Below, piece by piece: positions 15,901-22,939 of a stretch of 34,421 nt of DNA (position 1 is its first letter; each line of letters starts with the position of its first letter). The notes below the pieces were generated by a model. That model was not told where the DNA came from. It did no database searches and saw only the letters and a list, made by a program, of their open reading frames with translations. A program made the position numbers and the translations under genes. The stretch spans positions 1-34,421 of the forward strand of contig CACYRP010000051.1 of NCBI GenBank assembly GCA_902776765.1. Reading direction: 5' to 3'. This stretch comes from Fibrobacter succinogenes. Its GTDB lineage: Bacteria; Fibrobacterota; Fibrobacteria; Fibrobacterales; Fibrobacteraceae.

Positions 15901-16135
15901 GAGAGAATGGCGCAACTACTGGGCCGCTTCGTATGTGTATGCTTCTGCCGGCATGAAGGATAAGGCTCTCGATATTGTAAAGCGTGGTCTTGAAAATATT
16001 CCGGCTTACGATGCTCCGGGTAAGAGCCGCCTTACTATGAGCCTTCAGCAGATTGAATCCATTACGGATCCATCGCTCAAGGTTGACGAAGATTCAGCAA
16101 CGCCCGCTGCCGAAGCTGCTCCCGCTGCTAACTAG
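12902..16135 (+). CDS. DUF2723 polytopic membrane protein, probable GT-C-type glycosyltransferase
   Basis: The 1077-residue protein begins with a membrane helix and the DUF2723 signature (PF11028): APTVSFWDCGEF at about 30-41, then IPHPPGTPFF. The N-terminal half has many membrane segments and resembles GT-C enzymes, which use polyprenol-phosphate sugars and carry an acidic motif in the first outer loop. The acidic WDCGEF would be its counterpart, by inference. A middle soluble region contains FNIRDEQGN and YLPTKVGG. The second half holds more helices, then PCVSNYKEHDRSG, AILFTNGDNDTFPLWFAQE and a helical C-terminus ending in an Ala/Pro tail. Downstream dolichol/polyprenol-phosphate mannose-type synthases support a role in protein or polysaccharide glycosylation. 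Enzymatic activity is not established from the sequence. The start at 12902 has an alternative ATG six bases later. Confidence 0.88.
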   Translation: MKMNEKWYKHLFAGIAGFVALIVYMMTMAPTVSFWDCGEFVACANTLGIPHPPGTPFFVFFARAVILFLPFVGEIAKRVNYISVVSSAATVYVTALFAWELLSTVLKTDALAAKISEKMRMYVLGTAALVAGFLLTFSDTFWFNAVEAEVYGVAMFILMLVSYLGLVWYNKREEASSDRILIFICYIAFLGVGAHLYTMLTVPAVFALLLVAQPKKIPERLPIWITGTLLCSVIYQVSSFIELSFLSLAALGVILGASKFLGFNLVRSTLVGLGILLAIALQMILGSWLATIGILVVLGIAGYALYAVLGWRIPKSNEGALKRSLLLSVAFAFFALVGYSTHLYIPIRSELNPTIDENDPEFNIRDEQGNLQLSNLFDSKNWEAFNAFIERKQYGSESMISRAFYRRSRVAHQVLSFPSMSYGGYQMAQYLPTKVGGVNYANGVYTFDASENEPIERFGISFPTQMSFMGDNVAWQLIFFLIFNGLLVAVCVYVYKRNKHVGIFVSTLYALCSLGLLFYINFADGSRMEQRDRDYWVSAMTRNVADLNNAGAGITSLPDPNELIDLRQTIETSKYAIERLRMTNASASRIADYERKISDAENTTAWKNWQKIEENFARFGQRAPFPEAVHMEVRERDYFYTPAFIFMSMIYGIGAGILVLLAATSATTAAFASPIAAALVLVSLIVPCVSNYKEHDRSGLWVPWDYAYNLLNSCRPNAILFTNGDNDTFPLWFAQEVAGVRKDVRVVNLSLGNTDWYIKQMLTNEPILKLSYTKETIDNDMVLDNSSANNPNHLVSTWVRKAENLKPKLKERIDQMEASNFLSSADSAKLLQFKVNYQVWDAFAEWAKRNRASMMLTQYKLVIDLALNNMDRPIEISTTVGMSNFMGLEKYMVQEGMVYNFVKGDLTPKQNAFDAKMTANMIDSVYKFRGLGDGTAYVNSETERLLSSYVSLYLQISFDAREKIAALVTKKPFTKADKEEVERIANNAAKYLELGTYQFPREWRNYWAASYVYASAGMKDKALDIVKRGLENIPAYDAPGKSRLTMSLQQIESITDPSLKVDEDSATPAAEAAPAAN

Positions 16136-16150
16136 TTTCGAGGTTTTGTA

Positions 16151-17089
16151 ATGGATTTGAGCTTGGTTATCCCTGTTAAGGAAGAAAGTGAAAATCTTCC
16201 TCAGTTGTTTAAGGAAATTTGGGCCGCTATAGAACCGACGGGTATGGAATTCGAGGTTATCGCTATTGATGATGGTAGCCGCGATAATACCTGGGAGGTG
16301 ATTGAAGGTTTGGCCAAGGAATATGGCGCAAAACCGAAATCTTCGGTGAATGCGTTCCGTTTCCAGTTCAACTGCGGCAAGGCGGCGGCGCTCGCCCTTG
16401 GATTCTCCAAGGCGCGCGGCAAGTACGTTGCAACACTCGATGGCGACTTACAGGATGACCCGCTCGAAATCCCGAAGATGATCAAAATTCTCGAAAGCGG
16501 TTATGACCTTGTTTCGGGCTGGAAAATTCGCCGCTTGGATCCGTGGCACAAAACGATGCCGTCGAAGCTTTTCAACTTGACGGTCTCGATGGTTTGCGGC
16601 AAGCGCTTGCACGATTTCAATTGCGGTATCAAGGCGTATCGCAATTCCGTGGTGCGTTTTATCCAGCTTTATGGCGATTACCACCGCTTTATCCCAGTGA
16701 TGGCCAAGTGGCAGGGATTCCGCATTACCGAAATGCCGGTAGCGCACCGCGCCCGTGTTCATGGTGTTTCCAAGTACGGAGTTTCACGCTTGGTGAGTGG
16801 CTTCCTTGATCTTGTCTCTTTGATGTTCATGCGCAGCTTCTCCTCGAAACCGCTCCATTTCTTTGGCCTTGTCGGGCTGCTGTTGTTCATTTTGGGCCTT
16901 GGCATTTGCGGTTATTTTGGCTATGAATGGATTCAGACGGGGGCAATGCATGTACGTCCGCTCCTGTTGGCGGGTGCATTTTCGCTTGTCATGAGCGTTC
17001 AGTTTTTCTCGCTGGGGCTTCTTGGCGAAATGATGAATGGTAGTAGAAAACGGACTTATCCGGTTTCTGATACGATTGGTGAATTGTAA
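16151..17089 (+). CDS. GT2 glycosyltransferase with C-terminal membrane helices (DPM1/GtrB-like)
   Basis: The 312-residue protein has an N-terminal GT-A domain typical of polyprenol-phosphate sugar synthases. It shows LSLVIPVKEESENL (4-17), IAIDDGSRDNT (38-48), and LDGDLQDDP (96-104), which holds the metal- and nucleotide-binding Asp residues. Two membrane segments follow, at about 233-255 and 265-290, as in bactoprenol glucosyltransferases (GtrB) and related enzymes. It likely moves a nucleotide-activated sugar onto a polyprenol phosphate at the cytoplasmic face. A GAGG about eight bases before the ATG supports this start. It follows the DUF2723 gene by 15 bases and precedes the Dpm1-like gene by 34, so a common transcript with DUF2723 is likely. 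Which sugar is used cannot be read. Confidence 0.88.
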   Translation: MDLSLVIPVKEESENLPQLFKEIWAAIEPTGMEFEVIAIDDGSRDNTWEVIEGLAKEYGAKPKSSVNAFRFQFNCGKAAALALGFSKARGKYVATLDGDLQDDPLEIPKMIKILESGYDLVSGWKIRRLDPWHKTMPSKLFNLTVSMVCGKRLHDFNCGIKAYRNSVVRFIQLYGDYHRFIPVMAKWQGFRITEMPVAHRARVHGVSKYGVSRLVSGFLDLVSLMFMRSFSSKPLHFFGLVGLLLFILGLGICGYFGYEWIQTGAMHVRPLLLAGAFSLVMSVQFFSLGLLGEMMNGSRKRTYPVSDTIGEL

Positions 17090-17123
17090 TTTTGTATAGA
17101 TTTGTGTTATAGTGAGGTATTGA

Positions 17124-17837
17124 ATGGCGTTCCCTAAGAGTTTGGTGATTGTTCCGACATACAATGAAAAGGAGAATATTCTCCTGATCATGTCTGCAAT
17201 TTTGGAACAGAATGAATGTCTTGAAATCCTGGTCGTGGATGACGGCTCTCCTGATGGAACTGGCGATTTAGTCCAGGCCGAAGCCGACAAGAATCCTAGA
17301 ATCCATTTGCTCCGTCGTAAGGGTAAGATGGGACTCGGTTCCGCTTATGTGATGGGTTTCAAGTGGGCGCTCGAACGCGATTACGAACGCGTGTTCGAAA
17401 TGGATGCTGACTTTAGCCATGCTCCGACCGACCTGAACCGCTTTTTGGAAACTGCCGAAAATGCCGACCTCGTGCTCGGGAGTCGCTATCAGGACCACCG
17501 CATCAGCGTTGTGAACTGGGACCTTCGCCGCCTTATCCTCAGCTATGGTGCAAACGTCTATACTCGCATTGTGACCGGCCTCCCGATTAGCGATGCAACG
17601 GGCGGCTTCAAGTGCTTCCGCCGCGAAGCTTTGCAGGCGCTCAACCTTGACAAGATGAAAAGTGACGGTTACTGTTTCCAGATTGAAACAACGTTCAAGA
17701 TTTGGAAAAAGGGGCTTCGCGTCAAGGAAATCCCCATCATCTTTACGGACCGCACCCGCGGCACCTCCAAGATGAGCGGCGGCATCATCTCCGAAGCGTT
17801 CTTCCTCGTGCTTAAACTGCGACTGGGTTTAGCTTAG
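17124..17837 (+). CDS. Polyprenol monophosphomannose synthase-like GT2 enzyme (Dpm1/Ppm1-like)
   Basis: The 237-residue protein is a single soluble GT-A domain without membrane helices, as in soluble Dpm1 or the catalytic part of Ppm1. It shows VIVPTYNEKENI (8-19), VVDDGSPDGT (37-46), KMGLGSAYVMGFKWA (68-82), the signature MDADFSHAP (93-101), and SDATGGFKCFRREAL. The last motif is close to the DATSGFRAF pattern of dolichol-phosphate mannose synthases. It probably makes polyprenol-phosphate mannose (or a related hexose) from the GDP sugar. The DUF2723 protein two genes upstream is a plausible consumer. A TGTTAT box at 17105-17110 and a GTGAGG at 17112-17117 lie before the ATG. The TAG stop is the first part of an intergenic repeat word (TAGACGAAAGAAC). 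Confidence 0.88.
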   Translation: MAFPKSLVIVPTYNEKENILLIMSAILEQNECLEILVVDDGSPDGTGDLVQAEADKNPRIHLLRRKGKMGLGSAYVMGFKWALERDYERVFEMDADFSHAPTDLNRFLETAENADLVLGSRYQDHRISVVNWDLRRLILSYGANVYTRIVTGLPISDATGGFKCFRREALQALNLDKMKSDGYCFQIETTFKIWKKGLRVKEIPIIFTDRTRGTSKMSGGIISEAFFLVLKLRLGLA

Positions 17838-17878
17838 ACGAAAGAACGGACCTACGGTCCTTTAGACGAGAGACGAAA
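17836..17878. repeat. Word-hairpin-word module overlapping the Dpm1-like stop codon
   Basis: AGACGAAAGAAC starts at 17836 within the TAG stop codon. It is followed by a five-pair hairpin GGACC/GGTCC (17848-17852 and 17856-17860) with loop TAC, then AGACGAGAGACGAAA (17864-17878). This is the inverted orientation of the modules at 18085-18120 and 24524-24561. Confidence 0.65.
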
Positions 17879-17955
17879 ATGCGTAAGGCGAATGATGCAG
17901 GATTGCTTGCAAGCCTATTTCTGAGCCTAGCATTTGGCACTTGTGCAACGGTTTT
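17879..17955. repeat. Inverted copies of segments from the ribE upstream spacer
   Basis: ATGCGTAAGGCGAAT near 17879-17893 is the exact reverse complement of a stretch at about 9938-9952. TGAGCCTAGCATTTGGCAC and the following TTGTGCAA (about 17923-17950) match the reverse complement of about 9877-9905 with roughly three differences. The rest of 17956-18070 holds AT-rich sequence in which I see no gene. Confidence 0.55.
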
Positions 17956-18084
17956 ATAATGGTGCTTTGCACATAATATGAAGGTTTTTTATGGTTTTAA
18001 GATTTGATATATGTTTTATGAGTCAAAAAATCTTGGCTCGACAATGTGTCTGTGAACAGTCCCATTGCAATCTCATCTCTCGTC

Positions 18085-18120
18085 TTTCGTCTGTAGGCGC
18101 AACGCGCCGTTCTTTCATCT
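18085..18120. repeat. Word-hairpin-word module just before a GT2 start codon
   Basis: TTTCGTCT at 18085-18092 is followed by GTA and a five-pair hairpin GGCGC/GCGCC (18096-18100 and 18104-18108) with loop AAC. GTTC and TTTCATCT (18113-18120) complete the module. It ends five bases before the ATG at 18126, so the repeat forms the whole immediate 5' region of that gene. Confidence 0.65.
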
Positions 18121-18125
18121 AATCT

Positions 18126-19823
18126 ATGCTTTCCTGTTCCATAATCATCATTTCGTATAACTCTTGCGATTTTATCCCGGCTTGCCTCAAGTCCGTACGT
18201 GATGCATGTGAAGGGATTGATTCGCAGATTATTGTTTTGGATAACGGCTCTGCGGAACCGATTATTCCAGAAATCAAGAACTTCTTCCCTGAAGTGGAAT
18301 GGATTGAATCCAAGGAAAACTTGGGATTTGGTAAGGGTTGTAACTTAGCCGAAAAACATGCGACTAAGCCGTACTTGTTCTTTATTAATCCGGATACGAT
18401 TATTTCGAAGAACTCTTTCCGCGAAATGCTCAAGTTTATGGAAGAGCACCCGGATGCTGGTACGGTTGGTTGCCGTATCTTGAACGAAGACGGAACGCTA
18501 CAGTGGGCTTGCCGCCGTTCGTTCCCGACGATTGTTTCTGCAGTGTCGAAGACTATCGGGCTTGCAGCCATGTTCCCGAAGAGCAAAACGCTCGCCAGCT
18601 ATAACATGACATACGCCGACCCGGACGAAATGATTGAAGTCGATGCCATCAGTGGCTCGTTCTTCTGCATTCGTCGCGACGTTTACGAAAAACTGCACGG
18701 CTTTGACGAAGATTATTTTATGTACGGTGAAGACTTGGACCTCTGCTTTAGAACAAAGGAAATAGGGCTCAAGAACTATTACACGCCGGTCACGAACATT
18801 CTGCATTTCAAGGGCCAGAGCTGCCGCACGCGCCGTTGGGGGTCCTACGTGGATTTCTACAAGGCAATGCTCATCTTCGTGAAAAAGCACAAGGACCTTT
18901 ACTTTGTCCCGAATTTCCTCGTGTCTTTTGGTATTCTGTTTGCGGCCTTCGTGGGGATGTTCTCGCGCCTTATCCCGAAGTTCTGGAAGATGTTTCTGGA
19001 CATGGGCGTGATCGCCGTGTGGGCTTTTGTATGCTTGAGTGATACAATTGATCTCGGTGTTAATTGTGATAGTTTAGTCTTGGATGGTGCTTCAGGCTGT
19101 GGAAACATCGAAAATTGGACTGCTGCGCATGGCATTTGGGACATGGCGCAATTTGAAGATTGGTGGCTAGTGGGACTTGTCGTCATCGTGAACCTCGTGT
19201 TCCTCATGTTTCGTGGGGAATACACGGAGTCGAGCCTCAAGGGCGAAAAGTTCTTGCGCTACCTTGTGCCGCTGAACTTGCTTGCGGTCGGCGGTTATGC
19301 TGCGTTCCGTTATTTTACCCAAGTTTCCGTTCTTGAAAGTGGTGCAAGCTCTTTGCCGTATGTGGGTAGGGACTGGTTTTTCATTACGATTTTCTCCAGC
19401 CTCTTTATTCCACTTGCGCTTTTGGCCTGGCGCCGTATTGCGTTCTGGATAAACTATTTCTACCGCATCTTTGCGAAAAAACGTCACCGCTCCATTCTGC
19501 TCGGTGGCCGCGAAGATTCCCTCAACAACTGGTTCGACAGCTACAACGTCATCCCGGGGATTGAAATTCTCGGCTGCGTGAGCGGCGAACCCGAGAACTT
19601 GAGTGATGAAAACCGCAAGCACCTTTTGGGAAACCTCTCGGAAATGGAATCCATCTGCAACCGCACAGGCTGCCGCGAGCTTCTCGTTGTTTCGAATTTT
19701 TCCGGTTACCGCGAAAATTTCGACATCAATTGGCTCGATAAACTGGGAATGTGCGTCTATTTATTGATTGGAAATGGCAAAAATGGCAATTTTGCCCTCG
19801 TAAACCTTAAATATCTTCGTTAA
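18126..19823 (+). CDS. GT2 rhamnosyltransferase-like protein fused to membrane segments and a Rossmann-like tail
   Basis: The 565-residue protein starts with a GT2 domain of the WbbL/rhamnosyltransferase type. It shows IIIISYNSCDFI (6-17), VLDNGS (37-42), KENLGFGKGCN (63-73), FINPDT (86-91) and the acceptor-side GEDLDLCFR (201-209). Around 255-450 come about five hydrophobic segments. The C-terminal part (about 452-565) begins RHRSILLGGREDSLNNW and runs through IEILGCVSG. It resembles the nucleotide-binding N-terminal domain of polyprenyl sugar-phosphotransferases (CoA_binding_3-like), but no catalytic sugar-phosphate transferase domain follows. The fusion is unusual. It likely builds cell-surface polysaccharide at the inner membrane. 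The start follows a repeat module and has no Shine-Dalgarno sequence. Function of the tail is inference. Confidence 0.85.
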   Translation: MLSCSIIIISYNSCDFIPACLKSVRDACEGIDSQIIVLDNGSAEPIIPEIKNFFPEVEWIESKENLGFGKGCNLAEKHATKPYLFFINPDTIISKNSFREMLKFMEEHPDAGTVGCRILNEDGTLQWACRRSFPTIVSAVSKTIGLAAMFPKSKTLASYNMTYADPDEMIEVDAISGSFFCIRRDVYEKLHGFDEDYFMYGEDLDLCFRTKEIGLKNYYTPVTNILHFKGQSCRTRRWGSYVDFYKAMLIFVKKHKDLYFVPNFLVSFGILFAAFVGMFSRLIPKFWKMFLDMGVIAVWAFVCLSDTIDLGVNCDSLVLDGASGCGNIENWTAAHGIWDMAQFEDWWLVGLVVIVNLVFLMFRGEYTESSLKGEKFLRYLVPLNLLAVGGYAAFRYFTQVSVLESGASSLPYVGRDWFFITIFSSLFIPLALLAWRRIAFWINYFYRIFAKKRHRSILLGGREDSLNNWFDSYNVIPGIEILGCVSGEPENLSDENRKHLLGNLSEMESICNRTGCRELLVVSNFSGYRENFDINWLDKLGMCVYLLIGNGKNGNFALVNLKYLR

Positions 19824-19886
19824 AAACGCCCTTTTTTGTAAAAATTGTGTTATTTTTTTTATGAAAAAACGCAATAAAAAGGTTTT

Positions 19887-20144
19887 ATGCTCGATTCAAA
19901 ATTGTTAAGTATTCTTTGCTGCCCGGAAACGCGTCAACCTCTTTCGCAGGCTGATGCGGATACCATCGCTCTTGTGAACAACGCAATTCAGGCGGGTTCA
20001 GTTAAGAACGTTGCCGGTGAAAATGTGGCTGATATTTTAACGGATGCCCTTGTGACACCAGACGGATCTCGTCTCTATCCGGTTCGCGAAGGAATACCTG
20101 TACTTTTAGCGGATGAAGCTGTTCTTCTTCCATTGGAGAAATGA
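19887..20144 (+). CDS. Trm112-like (UPF0434/DUF343) protein
   Basis: The 85-residue product matches the long bacterial form of the Trm112 family. It shows LLSILCCPETRQPL near the N-terminus, a middle helical insert, and LYPVREGIPVLLADEAVLL at the C-terminus. In eukaryotes and archaea Trm112 activates methyltransferases of tRNA, rRNA and release factors; in bacteria the role is unclear. Only the first CC pair remains of the zinc-ribbon cysteines, so metal binding may be lost. An AAAGG four bases before the ATG supports the start, and a TGTTAT -10-like box lies at 19848-19853. The TGA stop overlaps the ATG of the next gene as ATGA, so the two are translationally coupled. Confidence 0.85.
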   Translation: MLDSKLLSILCCPETRQPLSQADADTIALVNNAIQAGSVKNVAGENVADILTDALVTPDGSRLYPVREGIPVLLADEAVLLPLEK

Positions 20145-22939
20145 TGGCTGTAACGTTGGAATCTCTCAAAAAGGCTATAAAAAAGAATAAGGGGCGTTCT
20201 CAGGCTTTGGCCTGGCTTGCCGATATGGAACGCGCTTCTGGTGATTATGAAGCAGCCCTTAAAACTGTCGATGCTGCACTTGCTGCGTATCCGTCCGATG
20301 TTCCGGCTATGTTGGTCCGAGCCAAAATCTTGGCCGGTCAACAGGATTTTGCGGGAAGTATCACCGAATATAAGAAGGTGCTTGCCAAAGATCCTTTCTG
20401 CCTCTCTGCACACAAGAGATTGGGCGAGTCCTATGATAAACTAGGCAAGGAAGCCGAGCGCAATGCCTGTTTCCGCCGTGTTCACGACATGGATCCGTTG
20501 GACTCGTTCTGGAAAGATGAATACGATGTACAGACCGAAGAAGATCAGTCTGTCGCTACCATGGCTCCGCCACCGATGGATGACGAAAGTTCGTTCACGA
20601 TGGATTTGGGCAATGAACCTGAAACCGCAGAACCGGCTGTCGACGCTGCTGAAGATAACGTCTTTGCTGACCTTGCCGCATCGCTTTCGAATACGGACGA
20701 CGAAGACACTTCTTCAATGGATGCTTTACGCGATTCCTTGGATATCGCATCGGATGAACTTGCTAAAAGCTTGGATGGCACGGAAACGCACAGCCTTGAT
20801 GATAGTGGGTTGAATACGTCCGAAGTGACGTCGGCAATTTCGGGAATTTTGGGAGGGGACGAAGATTTTGATTTGTTAGGAGGGGCTTCCAAAAAAGAAG
20901 ATTCTGCTGCGTCATCTTTGTTCTCTAGCTTCTCGGATGACGAGGAAAAAAAAAATCTAGATGAACCGGCTGAGTCCGATAATCCGTTTGAAAGTCTTGT
21001 AGAAGATAAGCCTAGTGAAGTTGTCGAAGAAGCTCCAAGTGAAAATCTTTTTAGCTTGGATAGCTTGGACGAACCTCAGGTGGCAGAAGAACCTGCGGAA
21101 AAGCTTGCTGAAAGCGCTGCTTCTCCTATGCATATGGATTTTTCGGATGAAGAAACCGAGACTAGCAGTGCTGAAGCAGATCTGTTTAATTTAGATGAAA
21201 CGCCGAAGGCCGAAGAAGCACCGGTGGTAGAGGAATCGCCTAAGGTTGCGGAATCTCCGAAAGCTGAAGAACCTGAGACTAACGTCAATGACGCATTTTC
21301 GTCCATATTCGGAGAAGATGATCTTCCGGAAGAATCTTTAACAGAAAAACCGAAAGCTGAAAATTCGGACTTCAAATTGGAAGAACCGGCTGCTGAACTT
21401 GCAGAATTTGACGCTCCGGCCGAACCGGCTGTAGAAAAACCTGTAGCTGAAAAAAATGCTTCAGTGACGTTGGATGAGCTTGTTGAAGAAGACTCTTTTG
21501 GAAGCTTGTTTGAAAAATCCGCCGATGCGGACTTTAGTATGGATGAAAAGCCTGCAGAAACATCGACCGATTCTGCAACTTTGTCTGATGTAAAGCCCGT
21601 TGAAGTGGCTGGACCTGCTGAAGAGGCTTCGTTTGGTGGTTTGTTCGAAAAATCTGCTGATGCAGATTTTAGTATGGATGAAACTCCTGCGGAACTGCCG
21701 GTAGAAGAGGCTCCCGAGGAAAGTAAACCTTCGGAAAGCGATGTGCCTGCAACGCATATGGCGTTCACCGAAGAGGAATCTCCATCTAAATTAGATGATA
21801 ACTTTGTTCTTGATTTAGATGAACCGGCAGAAGAAACTTTTGTTGAAAAAGCTCCTGTCTTTGAAGAACCCGCTGCAGAAGTTGCTGAAAAGAGCCCTGT
21901 AGTTGAAGAATCTGTTGTTGAAAGTGCTGTTGAACCTGCTCCAGTTGCGGCAGAAAATTCTACTGAAGATGTGGATGGCGCTTTTGATGCACTCTTTGGC
22001 GATGAAGAAGATTCTTTGACAGAATCTGCATCGACGGAACCAGCAAAGTCTGAAGCTCCTGCTGATCTTTTTGCAGAAGAAGATGAACTTGTTGCCGAAA
22101 AACCTGTTGCTGCAGAAGCTCCTGTAATTGAAGAAGCTGTTTCTGAAAAGCCTATTGTAGAAGAAACGGAAACTCTTGCTGAAGCTCCTGTTGCCGAAAA
22201 AGCGGCACCTGCAGAAGTTGTTCAGGAACCAGTTCAGGCTCCTGCACCAGCTGCGGCTAAAGAAGAAGATGTCGCTAAGGAGATGGGTGGCGCCTTTGCC
22301 TCCATGTTCGGTGATGAAGATGACTTGGATTTGCCCGAAGAAAAAACTTCGACGAGTTCATCAACCAATTCTGCACCCCAGGCGGAAGTTGCCTTGGCTG
22401 AAGAACCTTTGAGCCAAGAAGCTACTGGCGCGGTTATCGAAGAAAGTTCTGTAAAAGAAAGTGCAAAGGAAAACGTCGAAGAAACTGTTGAAGAATCCTT
22501 CGAAAATATCTTTGGTGTCGATTCAGACGACGATCTTCCAGAAGAAAAAGTTGAAAGCGTAGCAAGCGCAGCGCCTGCCGCAGCCCCGGCTGAAAATCTG
22601 GCTTCGGCGCCTGTGTCCGAGGTAAAGGAACCTGTTGCCGAAGCCGAAAAATCGGTTGATGAAGTCCAGAAGCCGATTGAAGAGTCCTTCGACAACATCT
22701 TTGGAAGCGCTGACGACGATCTTCCAGAAGAAAAAGTTGAAAGCGTAGCAAGCGCAGCACCTGCCGCAGCCCCGGCTGAAAAACCGGCTCCGGCGCCTGT
22801 GTCCGAGGTAAAGGAACCTGTTGCCGAAGCCGAAAAACCGGTTGATGAAGTCCAGAAGCCGATTGAAGAGTCCTTCGATAACATCTTTGGAAGTGCTGAC
22901 GACGAGCTTCCGGAAGAAACAATTGAAACTATTCATTGA
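20141..22939 (+). CDS. Very acidic TPR scaffold protein with repeated F-x-x-[IML]-F motif
   Basis: The 932-residue protein has an N-terminal TPR region (about 1-130), with ALAWLADMERASGDYEAALKT and two further repeats. The rest, about 800 residues, is low-complexity and rich in Glu, Ala, Pro, Asp and Val, with almost no predicted structure. Inside it a short motif recurs. AFSSIFGEDDLPEE (385-398), AFDALFGDEED (from 614), AFASMFGDEDD (from 718), SFENIFGVDSDDD (from about 786) and two SFDNIFGSADDD-like copies follow one pattern. SFGSLFEKSADADFSMDE and SFGGLFEKSADADFSMDE (from about 452 and 497) are variants. The start ATG overlaps the Trm112 stop. The reading frame ends at TGA 22937-22939, where a TPR-encoding frame begins. 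Likely a cytoplasmic scaffold; function unknown. pilT follows closely. Confidence 0.85.
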   Translation: MMAVTLESLKKAIKKNKGRSQALAWLADMERASGDYEAALKTVDAALAAYPSDVPAMLVRAKILAGQQDFAGSITEYKKVLAKDPFCLSAHKRLGESYDKLGKEAERNACFRRVHDMDPLDSFWKDEYDVQTEEDQSVATMAPPPMDDESSFTMDLGNEPETAEPAVDAAEDNVFADLAASLSNTDDEDTSSMDALRDSLDIASDELAKSLDGTETHSLDDSGLNTSEVTSAISGILGGDEDFDLLGGASKKEDSAASSLFSSFSDDEEKKNLDEPAESDNPFESLVEDKPSEVVEEAPSENLFSLDSLDEPQVAEEPAEKLAESAASPMHMDFSDEETETSSAEADLFNLDETPKAEEAPVVEESPKVAESPKAEEPETNVNDAFSSIFGEDDLPEESLTEKPKAENSDFKLEEPAAELAEFDAPAEPAVEKPVAEKNASVTLDELVEEDSFGSLFEKSADADFSMDEKPAETSTDSATLSDVKPVEVAGPAEEASFGGLFEKSADADFSMDETPAELPVEEAPEESKPSESDVPATHMAFTEEESPSKLDDNFVLDLDEPAEETFVEKAPVFEEPAAEVAEKSPVVEESVVESAVEPAPVAAENSTEDVDGAFDALFGDEEDSLTESASTEPAKSEAPADLFAEEDELVAEKPVAAEAPVIEEAVSEKPIVEETETLAEAPVAEKAAPAEVVQEPVQAPAPAAAKEEDVAKEMGGAFASMFGDEDDLDLPEEKTSTSSSTNSAPQAEVALAEEPLSQEATGAVIEESSVKESAKENVEETVEESFENIFGVDSDDDLPEEKVESVASAAPAAAPAENLASAPVSEVKEPVAEAEKSVDEVQKPIEESFDNIFGSADDDLPEEKVESVASAAPAAAPAEKPAPAPVSEVKEPVAEAEKPVDEVQKPIEESFDNIFGSADDELPEETIETIH
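22494..22915 (+). repeat. 186-bp in-frame tandem repeat in the acidic scaffold gene
   Basis: The sequence GACGACGATCTTCCAGAAGA begins at 22526, recurs at 22712, and recurs with small changes at 22898, giving an exact 186-base (62-codon) period. The first two full units differ at only a few bases, so duplication is recent or maintained by conversion. Each unit encodes the NIFG acidic motif followed by an Ala/Pro/Glu linker. Confidence 0.9.

Noticed and set aside
19861..19908. Fifteen-codon upstream reading frame before the Trm112-like gene
   Set aside because: A TGTTAT box seven bases upstream fits a leaderless start, but the frame is Lys-rich by AT composition and has no ribosome site; too weak to call.
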